From assembly GCF_004336745.1 (NCBI RefSeq), contig NZ_SJXD01000011.1:1116001-1180000 (forward strand): a DNA stretch of 64,000 nucleotides, in the 5' to 3' direction. Position numbers and translations under genes: made by a program. A model generated the notes under the pieces. The model saw only the letters and a program-made list of their open reading frames with translations. It did not search any database and was not told the DNA's origin. This document shows positions 1 to 9,596 of this stretch, piece after piece. The stretch comes from Roseococcus sp. SYP-B2431 (GTDB lineage: Bacteria; Pseudomonadota; Alphaproteobacteria; Acetobacterales; Acetobacteraceae). Numbering within the stretch: the stretch's first letter is position 1; each line of letters begins with the position of its first letter.

Positions 1-540
1 CCGGTGCTTCGCCGGCAGCACGGCCACCGGGGCGAGCTCCGCCACGCGCGTGACCTCCTGCCCCTCGAACATGCCGAAATCATAGGTCAGGGCGACCTCG
101 GTGCGGCCGGCGGTCAGCCCGGCCAGCATCTCGTCATGGTCGCCCTCCTCCACCCGCACCGAAAGCCCCGGCGCGTCGCGGCCCAGCCCGGCCAGCAGGG
201 CCGGCAGGTAGCGCGGCGCCAGGGTGAGGAAGCAGCCCATGGCCACCTCGCCGGCCGCCTCCTGCCCCAGCGAGACCGAGGCGTGCAGAAAGTCCTCCGC
301 ATGGCGTAGCAGCAGTCGCGCCTCGGCCACGACGCGGGCGCCGGCCGGCGTCAGGGTCACGCCGCGCGCATGGTGGCGGAGGAGCAGGGCCAGGCCGAGC
401 TCGGCCTCCAGCGCCGCCACGGCCTCGGAGACCGAGGGTTGCGACACATGCATCCGCCGGGCCGCCCCGGTCACGGAGGAGGCATCGGCCACCGCCACGA
501 GGTAGCGCAGCGAGCGCAGCGAGAGATTGGCGAGCTGGAT
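1..540 (-). CDS. LysR-family transcriptional regulator (3' end beyond window)
   Basis: The minus-strand reading carries a typical LysR winged helix-turn-helix (LRYLVAVADASSVTGAARR, then HVSQPSVSEAVAALE) followed by the start of the effector-binding domain; the rest lies left of base 1. It is transcribed away from the HpaB-type monooxygenase at 624, the usual arrangement for a LysR regulator of the neighbouring catabolic operon. The start is odd. An in-frame TAG lies at 550-552 and no ATG, GTG or TTG occurs before the helix-turn-helix. The first GTG (base 498) would remove the first residues of the domain. I place the start at an ATC codon (540-538), which has AGGA seven bases upstream. The family call is firm; the start is inference. 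Confidence 0.85.
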   Translation of the reverse strand, partial: MQLANLSLRSLRYLVAVADASSVTGAARRMHVSQPSVSEAVAALEAELGLALLLRHHARGVTLTPAGARVVAEARLLLRHAEDFLHASVSLGQEAAGEVAMGCFLTLAPRYLPALLAGLGRDAPGLSVRVEEGDHDEMLAGLTAGRTEVALTYDFGMFEGQEVTRVAELAPVAVLPAKHR

Positions 541-623
541 CGGATCGTCCTATGCAAAAGCCCGGAAATCCGTATTTCTCCGATGGAGGCTCCTTGCGCA
601 AGATCGTGCCAAAGGAGTTCTGC

Positions 624-2084
624 ATGATTCGTACCGGCAACCAGTACCGCGAGGGCATTCAAGACGGCCGCGAGGTCTGGATCGACGGGGAGCGCGTCAA
701 GGACGTCGCCTCCCACCCCGCCTTCAAGCCCATCGTGGACGTGAAGGCCCGCATGTACGACCTCGCCCACGAGCCCGCCCATCAGGAGGCGCTCACCTAC
801 GAGGAGGGCGGCGAGCGCAACTCCGTCTTCCAGCAGCCGCCGACGACGCAGGAGCACTGGCACCGCAAATGGGCCAGCATCGACCTGCTGATGAAGGACA
901 TCGGCGGCGTCGCCACCCGCCTCGGCGACGAGACGGTCGGCGAGATGTGGTCGCTGCAGGACGGGCGCGACTTGCTGGCGCAGATCGACCCCCGCTTCGC
1001 CGCCAATATCGACAACCACATCCGGCGCGTGAAGGACCTCGACCTGTTCCACGTCTCCGCCAACACCGACCCCAAGGGCGACCGCTCGCGGCCGGTGGAG
1101 GAGCGCGACCCGGATATGATGATCCGCGTCGTGAAGGAGACGGATGCCGGCATCGTCGTCCGGGGCGCCAAGTTCGAGACGGCCTCGGCCTATGCCGACC
1201 AGGCCTATCTCAAGCCCACCGTCGGCGCCTGGACGAATGAGAAGGAGAGCATCCACGCTGTCGGCTGCATCGTGAAGATGGGCACGCCGGGCGTGAAGCA
1301 CATCTGCCGCATGCCCTTCGCCACGCGCGGCCGTCCGGAGGACAGCCCGCTGGCCTCCCGCTTCGACGAGGTCGAGGCGCTGATGGTGCTGGACGACGTG
1401 CTCATCCCCTGGGAGGACGTGTTCTTCTATCGCCACACCGTCGCGGCCCAGCAGGTGCGCGCCACGCTGCACCGCTACAGCGCCTTCCCCTATGTGCTGC
1501 GGGTGCTCTTCACCGCCGACATGATGATCGGCGCGGCGATGTGGAACGCGCGGCAGACGGGCCTCGAAAAGCTCCAGGCCGTGCAGGAGAAGCTGGCCGA
1601 GCTGGTCTGCTACCGCGAGGGCATCCGCGCCCACTTGGTCGCCTCCATCGCGCTGGCGGAGAAGTCTCCCGCCGGCCTGCTCATGCCGAACCAGTCCATC
1701 CTCTATGCCGGCCGCGTGCTCGCCTGCAGCCAGCTGCCCGTGATGATGCACGCCGCGCGCGAGCTGATCGGCGGCCAGATCTGCGTGACGCCGGACGTCG
1801 CGCAGTTCCAGGGCGGCGCGGGCTCCTGGCTCGAGAAGTTCTACACGCTGAACAAGGAATGGGACGCCGAGGACCGGCGCAAGCTGCTTGCCTTCGCCCG
1901 CGACCTGCTGAACAGCGATTACGCAGGCCATCGCCTCGCCTTCGTGCAATTCGCGCAGGCTCCGCATTTCAACCACCTGGCCGCCGTGTACAAATCCTTC
2001 GACTTCGAGGGGCCGCTCGACTTCGTGCGCAACAGCGCCGGCCTTTCGGATCGTATCCTCGGCAAGACGGAAAGCACCCACTGA
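624..2084 (+). CDS. 4-hydroxyphenylacetate 3-monooxygenase (HpaB) family flavoprotein
   Basis: This 486-residue protein belongs to the FADH2-dependent aromatic hydroxylase family (HpaB/PvcC type), in which a separate reductase supplies reduced flavin that an acyl-CoA-dehydrogenase-like fold uses to hydroxylate a phenolic substrate. The N-terminus (MIRTGNQYREGI) and the length match the family. The start at 624 is set by an AAAGGAG ribosome site about seven bases upstream. An upstream in-frame ATG at 552 has no such site and overlaps the regulator's promoter. No partner flavin reductase is present in the window. The stop overlaps the start of the RidA-like gene (TGATG), so the two are coupled. 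The true substrate cannot be told from sequence. Confidence 0.9.
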   Translation: MIRTGNQYREGIQDGREVWIDGERVKDVASHPAFKPIVDVKARMYDLAHEPAHQEALTYEEGGERNSVFQQPPTTQEHWHRKWASIDLLMKDIGGVATRLGDETVGEMWSLQDGRDLLAQIDPRFAANIDNHIRRVKDLDLFHVSANTDPKGDRSRPVEERDPDMMIRVVKETDAGIVVRGAKFETASAYADQAYLKPTVGAWTNEKESIHAVGCIVKMGTPGVKHICRMPFATRGRPEDSPLASRFDEVEALMVLDDVLIPWEDVFFYRHTVAAQQVRATLHRYSAFPYVLRVLFTADMMIGAAMWNARQTGLEKLQAVQEKLAELVCYREGIRAHLVASIALAEKSPAGLLMPNQSILYAGRVLACSQLPVMMHAARELIGGQICVTPDVAQFQGGAGSWLEKFYTLNKEWDAEDRRKLLAFARDLLNSDYAGHRLAFVQFAQAPHFNHLAAVYKSFDFEGPLDFVRNSAGLSDRILGKTESTH

Positions 2085-2503
2085 TGCCCACGCACACCCG
2101 CATCCGGCCCTTCAACACGAAGGATGCCTATCCCGAGCAGAGCCTCGACAACGACGTCTGCATGGCCGTGCGCGCCGGCAACACCGTCTATCTGCGCGGC
2201 CAGACGGCGATGGACCTGGACGGCAAGATCGTCGGCATCGGCGATGCCGCCGCCCAGACCGAGAACGCCATGAAATGCGCCGAGATCCTGCTGAAGGAAG
2301 CGGGCGCCGAGCTCGCCGATGTCTGCAAGATCGTGATCTACATCACCGACCGTGCCTATCGCGAGCCGGTCTATCGTGTCGTCGGCCAATGGCTCAAGGG
2401 CGTCTTCCCGGTGAGCACGGGGATCATCGTCAACGGCCTCGCGAAGCCGGAATACATGATGGAGATCGACATCATCGCGGAGATTCCCGCCGACCGCGCC
2501 TGA
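2084..2503 (+). CDS. RidA family protein (YjgF/YER057c/UK114)
   Basis: This 139-residue protein has the RidA/YjgF fold signature, including the VYLRGQTAMDLDGKIVG strand region and the C-terminal PEYMMEIDIIAEI strand. RidA proteins hydrolyse reactive enamine/imine intermediates, and relatives within catabolic operons often act on pathway-specific products. The ATG overlaps the stop of the monooxygenase gene, so both are probably made together; the context suggests it processes a product of the hydroxylase or a later step. The usual catalytic arginine of RidA proper is not clearly placed, so it may belong to a Rid1-7 subgroup with a different role. Confidence 0.88.
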   Translation: MPTHTRIRPFNTKDAYPEQSLDNDVCMAVRAGNTVYLRGQTAMDLDGKIVGIGDAAAQTENAMKCAEILLKEAGAELADVCKIVIYITDRAYREPVYRVVGQWLKGVFPVSTGIIVNGLAKPEYMMEIDIIAEIPADRA

Positions 2504-2540
2504 GGCGGGAGGGCTTCCTGCGCGGGACTCTTTTGCTTGA

Positions 2541-2595
2541 CGGAGATGCCGGAACCTGAGGTTCTTGCCGGGAAGTTCGAGGGGGCGAAGCCCCC
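2541..2595. repeat. REP-like element, copy A, with GC hairpin
   Basis: This element sits between the RidA-like gene and the binding-protein gene. It begins CGGAGATGC, continues with the palindromic core GAACCTGAGGTTC, and is followed at 2581-2595 by a perfect GGGGGC-GAA-GCCCCC hairpin. The block CGGAGATGC and the core recur in inverted orientation at 3741-3771, downstream of the binding-protein gene. Together they look like a REP/palindromic intergenic repeat family. Confidence 0.7.
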
Positions 2596-2647
2596 GCAAG
2601 ACCGGCACGGCGTTTGCTTCACAAAAAAGACAACAAGGAGGCTGACC

Positions 2648-3688
2648 ATGGTTCGGATGACGCGGCGCCACTCGGCGCTTCTGGGCGCGGGGCTGCTGGC
2701 CGCCCCGCATATCGCCAACGCCCAGGCCAACCGCCTCGCCGTGTCGATCTGGGGCGGTTCCTGGCGCGACATGGTGCAGAAGCAGGTGGCGGAGAAGTTC
2801 ACCCGCGAGACCGGCGCGACCGTCGAATTCCAGACCGGCGGCACGGTCGATCGCCTCAACCGCGCCCGCCTCTCCCGCGCGCAGCCCGAGGCGGACCTGA
2901 CCTTCACCACCTCGCATTTCGGCTGGCTCTACGCCAACGACAACCTCTACGAGACGCTGGACCTCTCGAAGGTGCCCAATGCCGCGAACCTCGTGGAGCA
3001 GGCGAAGATCAGCCCCTTCCACATCGGCAGCTGGGCCTATGTCTACACGATCGGCTACCGGCCGGACCTGATGCCGGGCCGGAGCTTCACCTCCTGGGCC
3101 GATCTCTGGGAGCCGTGGATGGCCGGCAAGCTCGCCGCGCCCGATTTCGACCCGAGCCACATCATCGTGGCCTCCGCGATCCTGGAAGGCGGCGACGCCT
3201 TGACCTGGGAGCGCGGCCAGGCCCGGCTGCGACGCCTGAAGCCCAGCTTCAAGGCCTTCTACACGAACGACGCCAACAGCCAGCAGCTCATCGGCAGCGG
3301 CGAGACGCCGGTGCAGGTCATTCTCTCGATGAACGCGCATCACATGGTGAACGAGGGCATCAACATCCGCCTCGCCATCCCCAAGGAGGGCGCGGTGCTG
3401 GGTGTGGACACCGTCGCCATCATGAAGGGCAGCCGGCGGCAGGAGCTCGCCTATCGCTTCATCAACACCTGCCTTGATCCCACCGTGCAGGCCGCCATCG
3501 CCGCCGACAAGAAGGGCAGCCCGACGGTCAGCAACGCGCGGTTGGACCCGGCCGTCGCCGCGCTGCCCGGGGTCTTCACCACGCCCGAGCAGTGGCGGAC
3601 GCAGGCGCTCATCATCGACCACCGCCTGCGCGCCGAGAAGACCAACGAGTGGCGGCGGTGGTTTCAGGAGAACATCATCGCGGGGTAA
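2648..3688 (+). CDS. ABC transporter substrate-binding protein (PotD/spermidine-putrescine type)
   Basis: This 346-residue protein starts with a signal peptide (RRHSALLGAGLLAAPHIANAQA, cleaved after about residue 21) and continues as an extracellular solute-binding protein of the polyamine/2-aminoethylphosphonate class (COG0687), seen in VSIWGGSWRDMVQKQVAEKF. The start at 2648 follows AACAAGGAGG at ideal spacing. The two permease genes and ATPase downstream complete a PotABCD-like importer. Given the upstream monooxygenase, the ligand may be an aromatic or amine substrate of that pathway rather than spermidine. The gene is flanked by inverted REP-like elements and a strong downstream hairpin, a design often seen where binding protein is made in excess over the membrane parts. 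Confidence 0.88.
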   Translation: MVRMTRRHSALLGAGLLAAPHIANAQANRLAVSIWGGSWRDMVQKQVAEKFTRETGATVEFQTGGTVDRLNRARLSRAQPEADLTFTTSHFGWLYANDNLYETLDLSKVPNAANLVEQAKISPFHIGSWAYVYTIGYRPDLMPGRSFTSWADLWEPWMAGKLAAPDFDPSHIIVASAILEGGDALTWERGQARLRRLKPSFKAFYTNDANSQQLIGSGETPVQVILSMNAHHMVNEGINIRLAIPKEGAVLGVDTVAIMKGSRRQELAYRFINTCLDPTVQAAIAADKKGSPTVSNARLDPAVAALPGVFTTPEQWRTQALIIDHRLRAEKTNEWRRWFQENIIAG

Positions 3689-3689
3689 T

Positions 3690-3720
3690 GACATTGAGGG
3701 GGCCTTGCCCCCTCAATGTC
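3690..3720. terminator. Perfect 14-bp stem hairpin (attenuator/mRNA stabiliser)
   Basis: Bases 3690-3703 and 3707-3720 form a perfect 14-bp stem around a 3-base loop, immediately after the stop of the binding-protein gene. No run of T follows, so it is more likely a barrier to 3' exonucleases or a partial terminator than a complete intrinsic terminator. It would lower expression of the downstream permease genes relative to the binding protein. Confidence 0.75.
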
Positions 3721-3740
3721 TCCCCTTCGGGACCAGCCCC

Positions 3741-3771
3741 CGGGTAAGAACCTCAGGTTCTTGCATCTCCG
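3741..3771. repeat. REP-like element, copy B (inverted relative to copy A)
   Basis: Read on the minus strand this matches copy A: CGGAGATGC, then AAGAACCTGAGGTTCTT (8-bp arms around one base), then CCCGG. It lies between the hairpin at 3690-3720 and the first permease gene. Confidence 0.7.
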
Positions 3772-3790
3772 ATGACATGAAAGTGCAGCG

Positions 3791-4639
3791 TTGAGACGAC
3801 CATTTCTTGGGATCCTCGTCACGCCCGCCGTGCTCGTCGCGGCGGGGTTCGTGCTGGCCATGGCGGCGGTGCTGCAATACGCGGTGCTGGCGCATGTGCC
3901 GGGCGAGCTGGAGCCCGGCGGCTTCAGCCTTTCCAATTTCCGCGAGATGATGAAGCCGCTCTATGCCGGCGTCTTCCTCGACACCCTGCGCATCTGCTTC
4001 CTCACGGCCGTGCTCTCGCTGCTGGCTGCCTATCCTCTGGCCCTGGCGCTGGTGCGCGCGAAGAATCCCTATCTGAAGTCCGCGATCCTCATCATCTCGG
4101 TGACGCCGCTTTTCCTGGGCGAGGTGATCCGCACCTATGCCTGGATCATCGTGCTGGGCACGCGCGGCTTCGTGAATGGCGCGCTAAGCTGGGCCGGCCT
4201 GATCCAGCAGCCCCTGCAGCTCATGTTCACCGAGACGGGCGTGCTCATCGCCCTCGTCCATGTGACGCTGCCTGTGGTGGTGATCATGCTCGCCGCGGCC
4301 ATCAGCCACATCGACCGCGACCTGGAACGCGCCGCCGCGGCGCTCGGCGCGAGGCCGCTGCGCGTGTTCCTCACCGTCACCCTTCCCCTCTCCATGCCGG
4401 GAATCATCGCGGGGCTCACCACGGGCTTCGCCTGGACCTTCTCGGCCTTCGCCACGCCCCAGCTCATCGGTGGCGGGCGGGTGAACATGGTCTCGAACCT
4501 CGTCTATTCGCTGGGCTTCGCCTCCTTCAACTTCCCCTTCGCCGCCGCGCTCTCCGTCGCCGGCCTGATCCTGACCGCCGTCGCGCTGGCGGGCTTCCGC
4601 GCGCTGCTGCGGCCGCTGAACCGCGTCGCCACGCGATGA
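3791..4639 (+). CDS. ABC transporter permease, PotB-like
   Basis: A 282-residue inner-membrane protein with about six hydrophobic segments and the permease EAA-type loop near residues 180-200 (DLERAAAALGARPLRVFLTVTLP), which contacts the ATPase. It begins at a TTG codon; the only nearby upstream ATG (3774) is out of frame and quickly stopped. The ribosome site is weak, in line with the idea that permeases are made at lower level than the binding protein. It overlaps the next permease gene by four bases (ATGA). Confidence 0.88.
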   Translation: MRRPFLGILVTPAVLVAAGFVLAMAAVLQYAVLAHVPGELEPGGFSLSNFREMMKPLYAGVFLDTLRICFLTAVLSLLAAYPLALALVRAKNPYLKSAILIISVTPLFLGEVIRTYAWIIVLGTRGFVNGALSWAGLIQQPLQLMFTETGVLIALVHVTLPVVVIMLAAAISHIDRDLERAAAALGARPLRVFLTVTLPLSMPGIIAGLTTGFAWTFSAFATPQLIGGGRVNMVSNLVYSLGFASFNFPFAAALSVAGLILTAVALAGFRALLRPLNRVATR

Positions 4640-5433
4640 TCGGGATCGTCTTTCGCATGCTGGTCGCGATGCTGCTCGGCTTCGTCCTGCTGCCGGTGGT
4701 GGTCGCCTGCGTCGCGGCCTTCGACGCGCGCTCCGTCATCGCCTTCCCGCCGCAGAACTTTTCCTGGCGCTGGTTCCAGCGCGCGCTGAGCTACGAGGAC
4801 TTCCAGATCGGATTTACCAACAGCCTGATCGTCGCCGCCATCGCTTCGACGCTGGCGGTGGTCATCGGCGGCGGCGTCGCCTATGCGATCGACCGCTACC
4901 GCTTCCGGGGCAAGGCCGCGCTGGAATCGCTGCTGCTCGCGCCGCTGGCCATCCCCCACTTCACCATCGGCCTCGGCGCGCTGATCGTGGCGGCGCAGAT
5001 CGGCCAGTCGCGCGACTGGCCCGTGGTCATCCTCACCCATGTCGTGCTGGTGCTGCCCTTCGTGCTGCGCAGCCTCTACGTCTCGCTGAAGAACATCGAT
5101 CCGAGGCTGGAGGCGGCCGCCCTCTCCCTCGGCGCCAGGCCCGGCCGCGTCATCCTGACCGTCACCCTGCCCGCCCTCGCCCCGGGCCTCGCCGGAGGAT
5201 GGCTCTTCGCGGCGATCCTCTCCTTCAACGAGTTCACCGCCTCGCTCTTCGTCACGGCCCAGCGCACCCAGACGCTGCCGGTCGCCATGTACAACTACGT
5301 GCGCGAATACGCCGACCCGTCGATGGCCGCGATCTCGGCGCTCTACATCCTGCTCACCACGGTGGTGCTCGTCATCGCCAACCGCTTCCTCGGCCTCGGC
5401 CGCATCCTCGGAACCGAAGATGGAAGACCTTGA
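4636..5433 (+). CDS. ABC transporter permease, PotC-like
   Basis: A 265-residue inner-membrane protein, the second permease of the importer. It has an N-terminal hydrophobic segment, a central membrane core, and the coupling loop at about 158-180 (DPRLEAAALSLGARPGRVIL). The start overlaps the stop of the first permease (ATGA), so the pair is translationally coupled and probably forms the heterodimeric channel. Confidence 0.9.
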   Translation: MIGIVFRMLVAMLLGFVLLPVVVACVAAFDARSVIAFPPQNFSWRWFQRALSYEDFQIGFTNSLIVAAIASTLAVVIGGGVAYAIDRYRFRGKAALESLLLAPLAIPHFTIGLGALIVAAQIGQSRDWPVVILTHVVLVLPFVLRSLYVSLKNIDPRLEAAALSLGARPGRVILTVTLPALAPGLAGGWLFAAILSFNEFTASLFVTAQRTQTLPVAMYNYVREYADPSMAAISALYILLTTVVLVIANRFLGLGRILGTEDGRP

Positions 5434-5438
5434 ATCCC

Positions 5439-6502
<1,064 letters not shown>

Positions 6503-6503
<1 letters not shown>

Positions 6504-6548
6504 AGCATCATCCGACCAGACAGATCGTCCGGTCGGATAAAGATGCTC
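6503..6548. repeat. Interrupted two-tier palindrome after the ABC operon
   Basis: The outer arms GAGCATC (6503-6509) and GATGCTC (6542-6548) enclose inner arms ATCCGACC (6510-6517) and GGTCGGAT (6531-6538). The left arm begins on the last base of the ATPase stop codon. A short A-rich stretch follows. It separates the convergent ABC operon and copper block and could act as a bidirectional terminator, or be one copy of a dispersed repeat. Confidence 0.65.
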
Positions 6549-6616
6549 GAAAAACAAGGGCTAGAGACTTTGTAGTGAGCTCTTGCGAACGGAAAAGGCT
6601 CTAGGAGTGCCCGCCG

Positions 6617-7471
6617 TCAGTGCCGGTGACCCGGCATCGACGTGGGCGCGCGGGCGCCAGCGGCCTGCACGGCCAGGTTCACCGTCACCTGCCCGGCCCG
6701 CTCGAATCGCAGGGTGACCGGCACGGTCTGCCCCACCGCCAGCGGCCGCGTCAGCCCCAGCAGCATCAGGTGCAGACCGCCCGGCGCCAGCGTCACGCTG
6801 CCGCCCGCTGGCACCGGGATGTTCTCCACCGGGCGCATGCGCATCACGTCGCCCTCGCGCAGGCTCGTATGCAGCTCCACCCGCGTGGCCGCCGGCGAGC
6901 TCGCCGCGACCAGCCTGTCCGCCTCCGCGCCGCTGTTGCGGATGGTGACGAAGCCCGCGCCCTGCCCGCCCTGGCCGGCCGCGCGCGTCCAGGCATTCGA
7001 CAGCGCGAGCGGGCCGGCCGTGACGGCAACAGGTGCCTGCGCGAGCTGCAGCATCGGCGCCGGGAAGCGCGGCCGCGGCTCGCCCGCGACCGGCGGCTGC
7101 GTCCAGGCCGCGACCGTCTCGCCGCAGTGCTGCGTCACCGGGAAGGCCAGGGCCTCGCCGCCCCGGTCGGGCGTGCGGACCATCATCACGAACTCGTCGT
7201 ACCAGGCGTCGGGCAGCGGGCCGCCGCGCCAGGCGACGGAGGCGCCGGGCTCGATGGCGATCTCCCAGCCCGGCTTGGGCATGGGCCGCGCGACGGTCAT
7301 GCCCCTGGGCAACCCGACCTCGATCCCGGTGGTCGCGGCGCCGCCGCAGCCATGGCCCACGCGGAAGGCCAGCCGCGTGTAGCTCGCGGGCTGCGCCTCC
7401 GCGGGATCGAGGGTGACATGGGCCGCCGCCGGCGTGGCGGTCGCGAGGAGCAAAGCGAGGAGCTTTTTCAT
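6617..7471 (-). CDS. YcnI (DUF1775)-PCuAC fusion, periplasmic copper-binding protein
   Basis: A 284-residue secreted protein with two copper-related domains normally found separately. Residues 1-17 are a signal peptide ending AAA, so the mature protein begins at His18 (HVTL), the N-terminal histidine that YcnI-type domains use to bind copper. Residues 18 to about 140 are YcnI/DUF1775-like. Residues 145-270 are a PCuAC (DUF461) domain with the full motif His201-x10-Met212-x21-His234-x-Met236. PCuAC proteins deliver Cu(I) to cytochrome oxidase in the periplasm. It follows a TonB-dependent receptor and a DUF2946 gene on the same strand, suggesting a copper-uptake operon. Confidence 0.9.
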   Translation of the reverse strand: MKKLLALLLATATPAAAHVTLDPAEAQPASYTRLAFRVGHGCGGAATTGIEVGLPRGMTVARPMPKPGWEIAIEPGASVAWRGGPLPDAWYDEFVMMVRTPDRGGEALAFPVTQHCGETVAAWTQPPVAGEPRPRFPAPMLQLAQAPVAVTAGPLALSNAWTRAAGQGGQGAGFVTIRNSGAEADRLVAASSPAATRVELHTSLREGDVMRMRPVENIPVPAGGSVTLAPGGLHLMLLGLTRPLAVGQTVPVTLRFERAGQVTVNLAVQAAGARAPTSMPGHRH

Positions 7472-7488
7472 GTGACGGGTTTCCTTCT

Positions 7489-9534
7489 TCAGAAGCGGAG
7501 GCGCGCGCCGGCATAGGCGGAGCGCCCCAGGCCGGGTTCGAACAGGGCCGCGTTGGGCGCGGCGACGGGAGCGACCGAGGCGGAGGAGATATACCGCCGG
7601 TCGGCGAGGTTGCGGGCCTCGAGGAAGAGGCCGAGGCGGCCGTCCAGCAGCTCCGCCCCAGCGCGCAGGCCGATGAGCGCGTAGCTGTCGGTGCGGGTGG
7701 TATTGGCGTTGTCCACGAAGAAGCCCTCCGGCACGTAGTCGAGATTGGGCGCGATCCAGAAGCCGGAAGGGTGCCGGTAGCGCGCCTCGGCCCGCAGCAC
7801 GTGGCGCGGCGCGCCGGGGAGCTGGTTGTCGCGGTAGGTGGCGTCGCCGTCGAAGCGGAAGTCGCTGAAGGTATAGGCGCCGCGGAGGGTCAGGCTGTCG
7901 CGCTCCGCCAGCAGGTCGCGGCCGGCCAGGAAGGTGCCGGCCAGCTCCACGCCCTGGTGGATGGTGCGGTCCGCGTTCCGGGCGAAGCTGGTGCCCGAGG
8001 TCGGCCCCATGAAGAGCTGGATCTCCTTGTCCACCCAGGCGTGATAGGCCGCGAGCTCGAAGGTGAAGCGCCCGGCCGTGCCGCGCGTGCCGATCTCCAG
8101 CGTGGTCGCCCGCTGCGGCTTCAGCGCCGAGAAGCCGCCGAAGGGCACCAGCGCCACGAGGTCCGACAAGGTCGGCGGCTCGGTGGACCAGGTGAGATTG
8201 CCATAGGCCTGGACCTCCGGCGTCGCCTGCCAGAGCAGGCCCGCGCGCGGATTGACCCAGTTCCAGCGGCCCGATCCGCCCAGCGCCGCGTTCAGCCGGT
8301 TGTCGCTGGACCGCGTCGCCTGGCCGCCGGAGACGCCGGTGACGACGGCCAGCCGCGGCAGGACGTAGAGGCTGTTCTCGACATAGGCATCGGCCGTCTG
8401 CGCCCTGTCCGAGGCGGAGAAGGTCTGCGCGCCGCGGTTGCCCTGGAAATTCACGAAGCGGCGGTTGTCCGTGGTGCCGTAGGCGTAGTTGATGCCGCCC
8501 ACCAGGCGGTTGCGCAGCCCGCCGACCGTGCCGTCCCAGGTGCCGCGAGCGAAGAGGTTGAAGTCGTTGGTCCGGTTATCGATGTACTGGAAGATCGGGT
8601 GGTTGAGCTGCCGCGTGACCCAGCTCCCGCCGAATTCCAGCAGCGTGTCCACGTTCAGCCGGACCGCGGTGCGCGAGCCCAGCCGGTAGCTGTCGATGTT
8701 GCGCTGGTAGTTCATCGCGAGGTTGGTGGCGTTCGCCGTGCGCGGCGCGTTCAGCGCCTGGCTGCGCGAGACGGCGCCCGGGATGTCCTGCTGGATCGAG
8801 TTGTGGGTGAAATAAAGCCGCGTCTCGGCATCGTCGGAAATCCGATAGCCGATATTGAGGTTCAGCCGCCCGCTGCTGCCGCCGCTGTGGTCGCGATAGC
8901 CGTCCTGCTGCGCGATGGTGCCGCTGATCCAGCCGTCCATCGGGCCATAAGTCCCGCCGCCGGAGATCTGGCTGCGAAGGAAGCCGAAGCTGCCCGCCTC
9001 GGCGCGGAGATTCACGCCCGATATGTCGCGCCCCGTGGGCGTGACGAAGTCGATCGCCCCGCCCAGCGTATTGGCGCCCAGCGTGAAGGCATTGCCGCCG
9101 CGCAGCACCTCGACGCGCTGGAAGGTCAGCGGGTCCAGCTCCTGGAAGTCGCCGCTGCCGTCGGCCTGGTTCACCGGGATGCCGTCCTGCAGCAGTCGCA
9201 CCCCGCGCAGGTGAAAGTTCCGCGCGAGGCCGGATCCTCGGATGGAGAGGCGCGTGTCCTCGCCCCATTTCGGCTGGGCGAAGACGCCGGCGGTGTATTC
9301 CAGCATGTCGCGCAGCCCGGTCGTGCCGGGGCGGTCGAGGAAATCGTGGGCCGGGACCAAGGTATTGGCGCCTGGGCTGGACCAGAGCCGGAGCCGGGCA
9401 TCGGCATCGGTCGGCGCGGTCAGCGCGGGGCGCGGCGCCGCCACCTGCATCTCGGGAAGCTCGGTCTGCGCGAGGGCGGAGGTCGCGAGCCATGGAATCA
9501 TCGCGCCCCATACGGCGCCTGAAGGCTTGAACAT
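7489..9534 (-). CDS. TonB-dependent outer-membrane receptor
   Basis: A 681-residue outer-membrane receptor with a signal peptide (cleavage near ALAQ, about residue 22), a plug domain with the conserved stretch LRGVRLLQDGIPVNQADGSG and VEVLRGGNAFTLGANTLGGA, and a beta-barrel ending in a terminal aromatic (ARLRF), as required for barrel assembly. It resembles the FecA/YncD branch. Its stop is 17 bases from the start of the YcnI-PCuAC gene, so the likely cargo is copper or a copper complex, though this is inferred from context. No TonB/ExbBD genes are in the window. Confidence 0.88.
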   Translation of the reverse strand: MFKPSGAVWGAMIPWLATSALAQTELPEMQVAAPRPALTAPTDADARLRLWSSPGANTLVPAHDFLDRPGTTGLRDMLEYTAGVFAQPKWGEDTRLSIRGSGLARNFHLRGVRLLQDGIPVNQADGSGDFQELDPLTFQRVEVLRGGNAFTLGANTLGGAIDFVTPTGRDISGVNLRAEAGSFGFLRSQISGGGTYGPMDGWISGTIAQQDGYRDHSGGSSGRLNLNIGYRISDDAETRLYFTHNSIQQDIPGAVSRSQALNAPRTANATNLAMNYQRNIDSYRLGSRTAVRLNVDTLLEFGGSWVTRQLNHPIFQYIDNRTNDFNLFARGTWDGTVGGLRNRLVGGINYAYGTTDNRRFVNFQGNRGAQTFSASDRAQTADAYVENSLYVLPRLAVVTGVSGGQATRSSDNRLNAALGGSGRWNWVNPRAGLLWQATPEVQAYGNLTWSTEPPTLSDLVALVPFGGFSALKPQRATTLEIGTRGTAGRFTFELAAYHAWVDKEIQLFMGPTSGTSFARNADRTIHQGVELAGTFLAGRDLLAERDSLTLRGAYTFSDFRFDGDATYRDNQLPGAPRHVLRAEARYRHPSGFWIAPNLDYVPEGFFVDNANTTRTDSYALIGLRAGAELLDGRLGLFLEARNLADRRYISSASVAPVAAPNAALFEPGLGRSAYAGARLRF

Positions 9535-9596
9535 GAGAGAAATCCGTCACGGACGAGAACGGGCGCGCGGCCGCGCGCGCGGCCGTGCGGGCGGGT

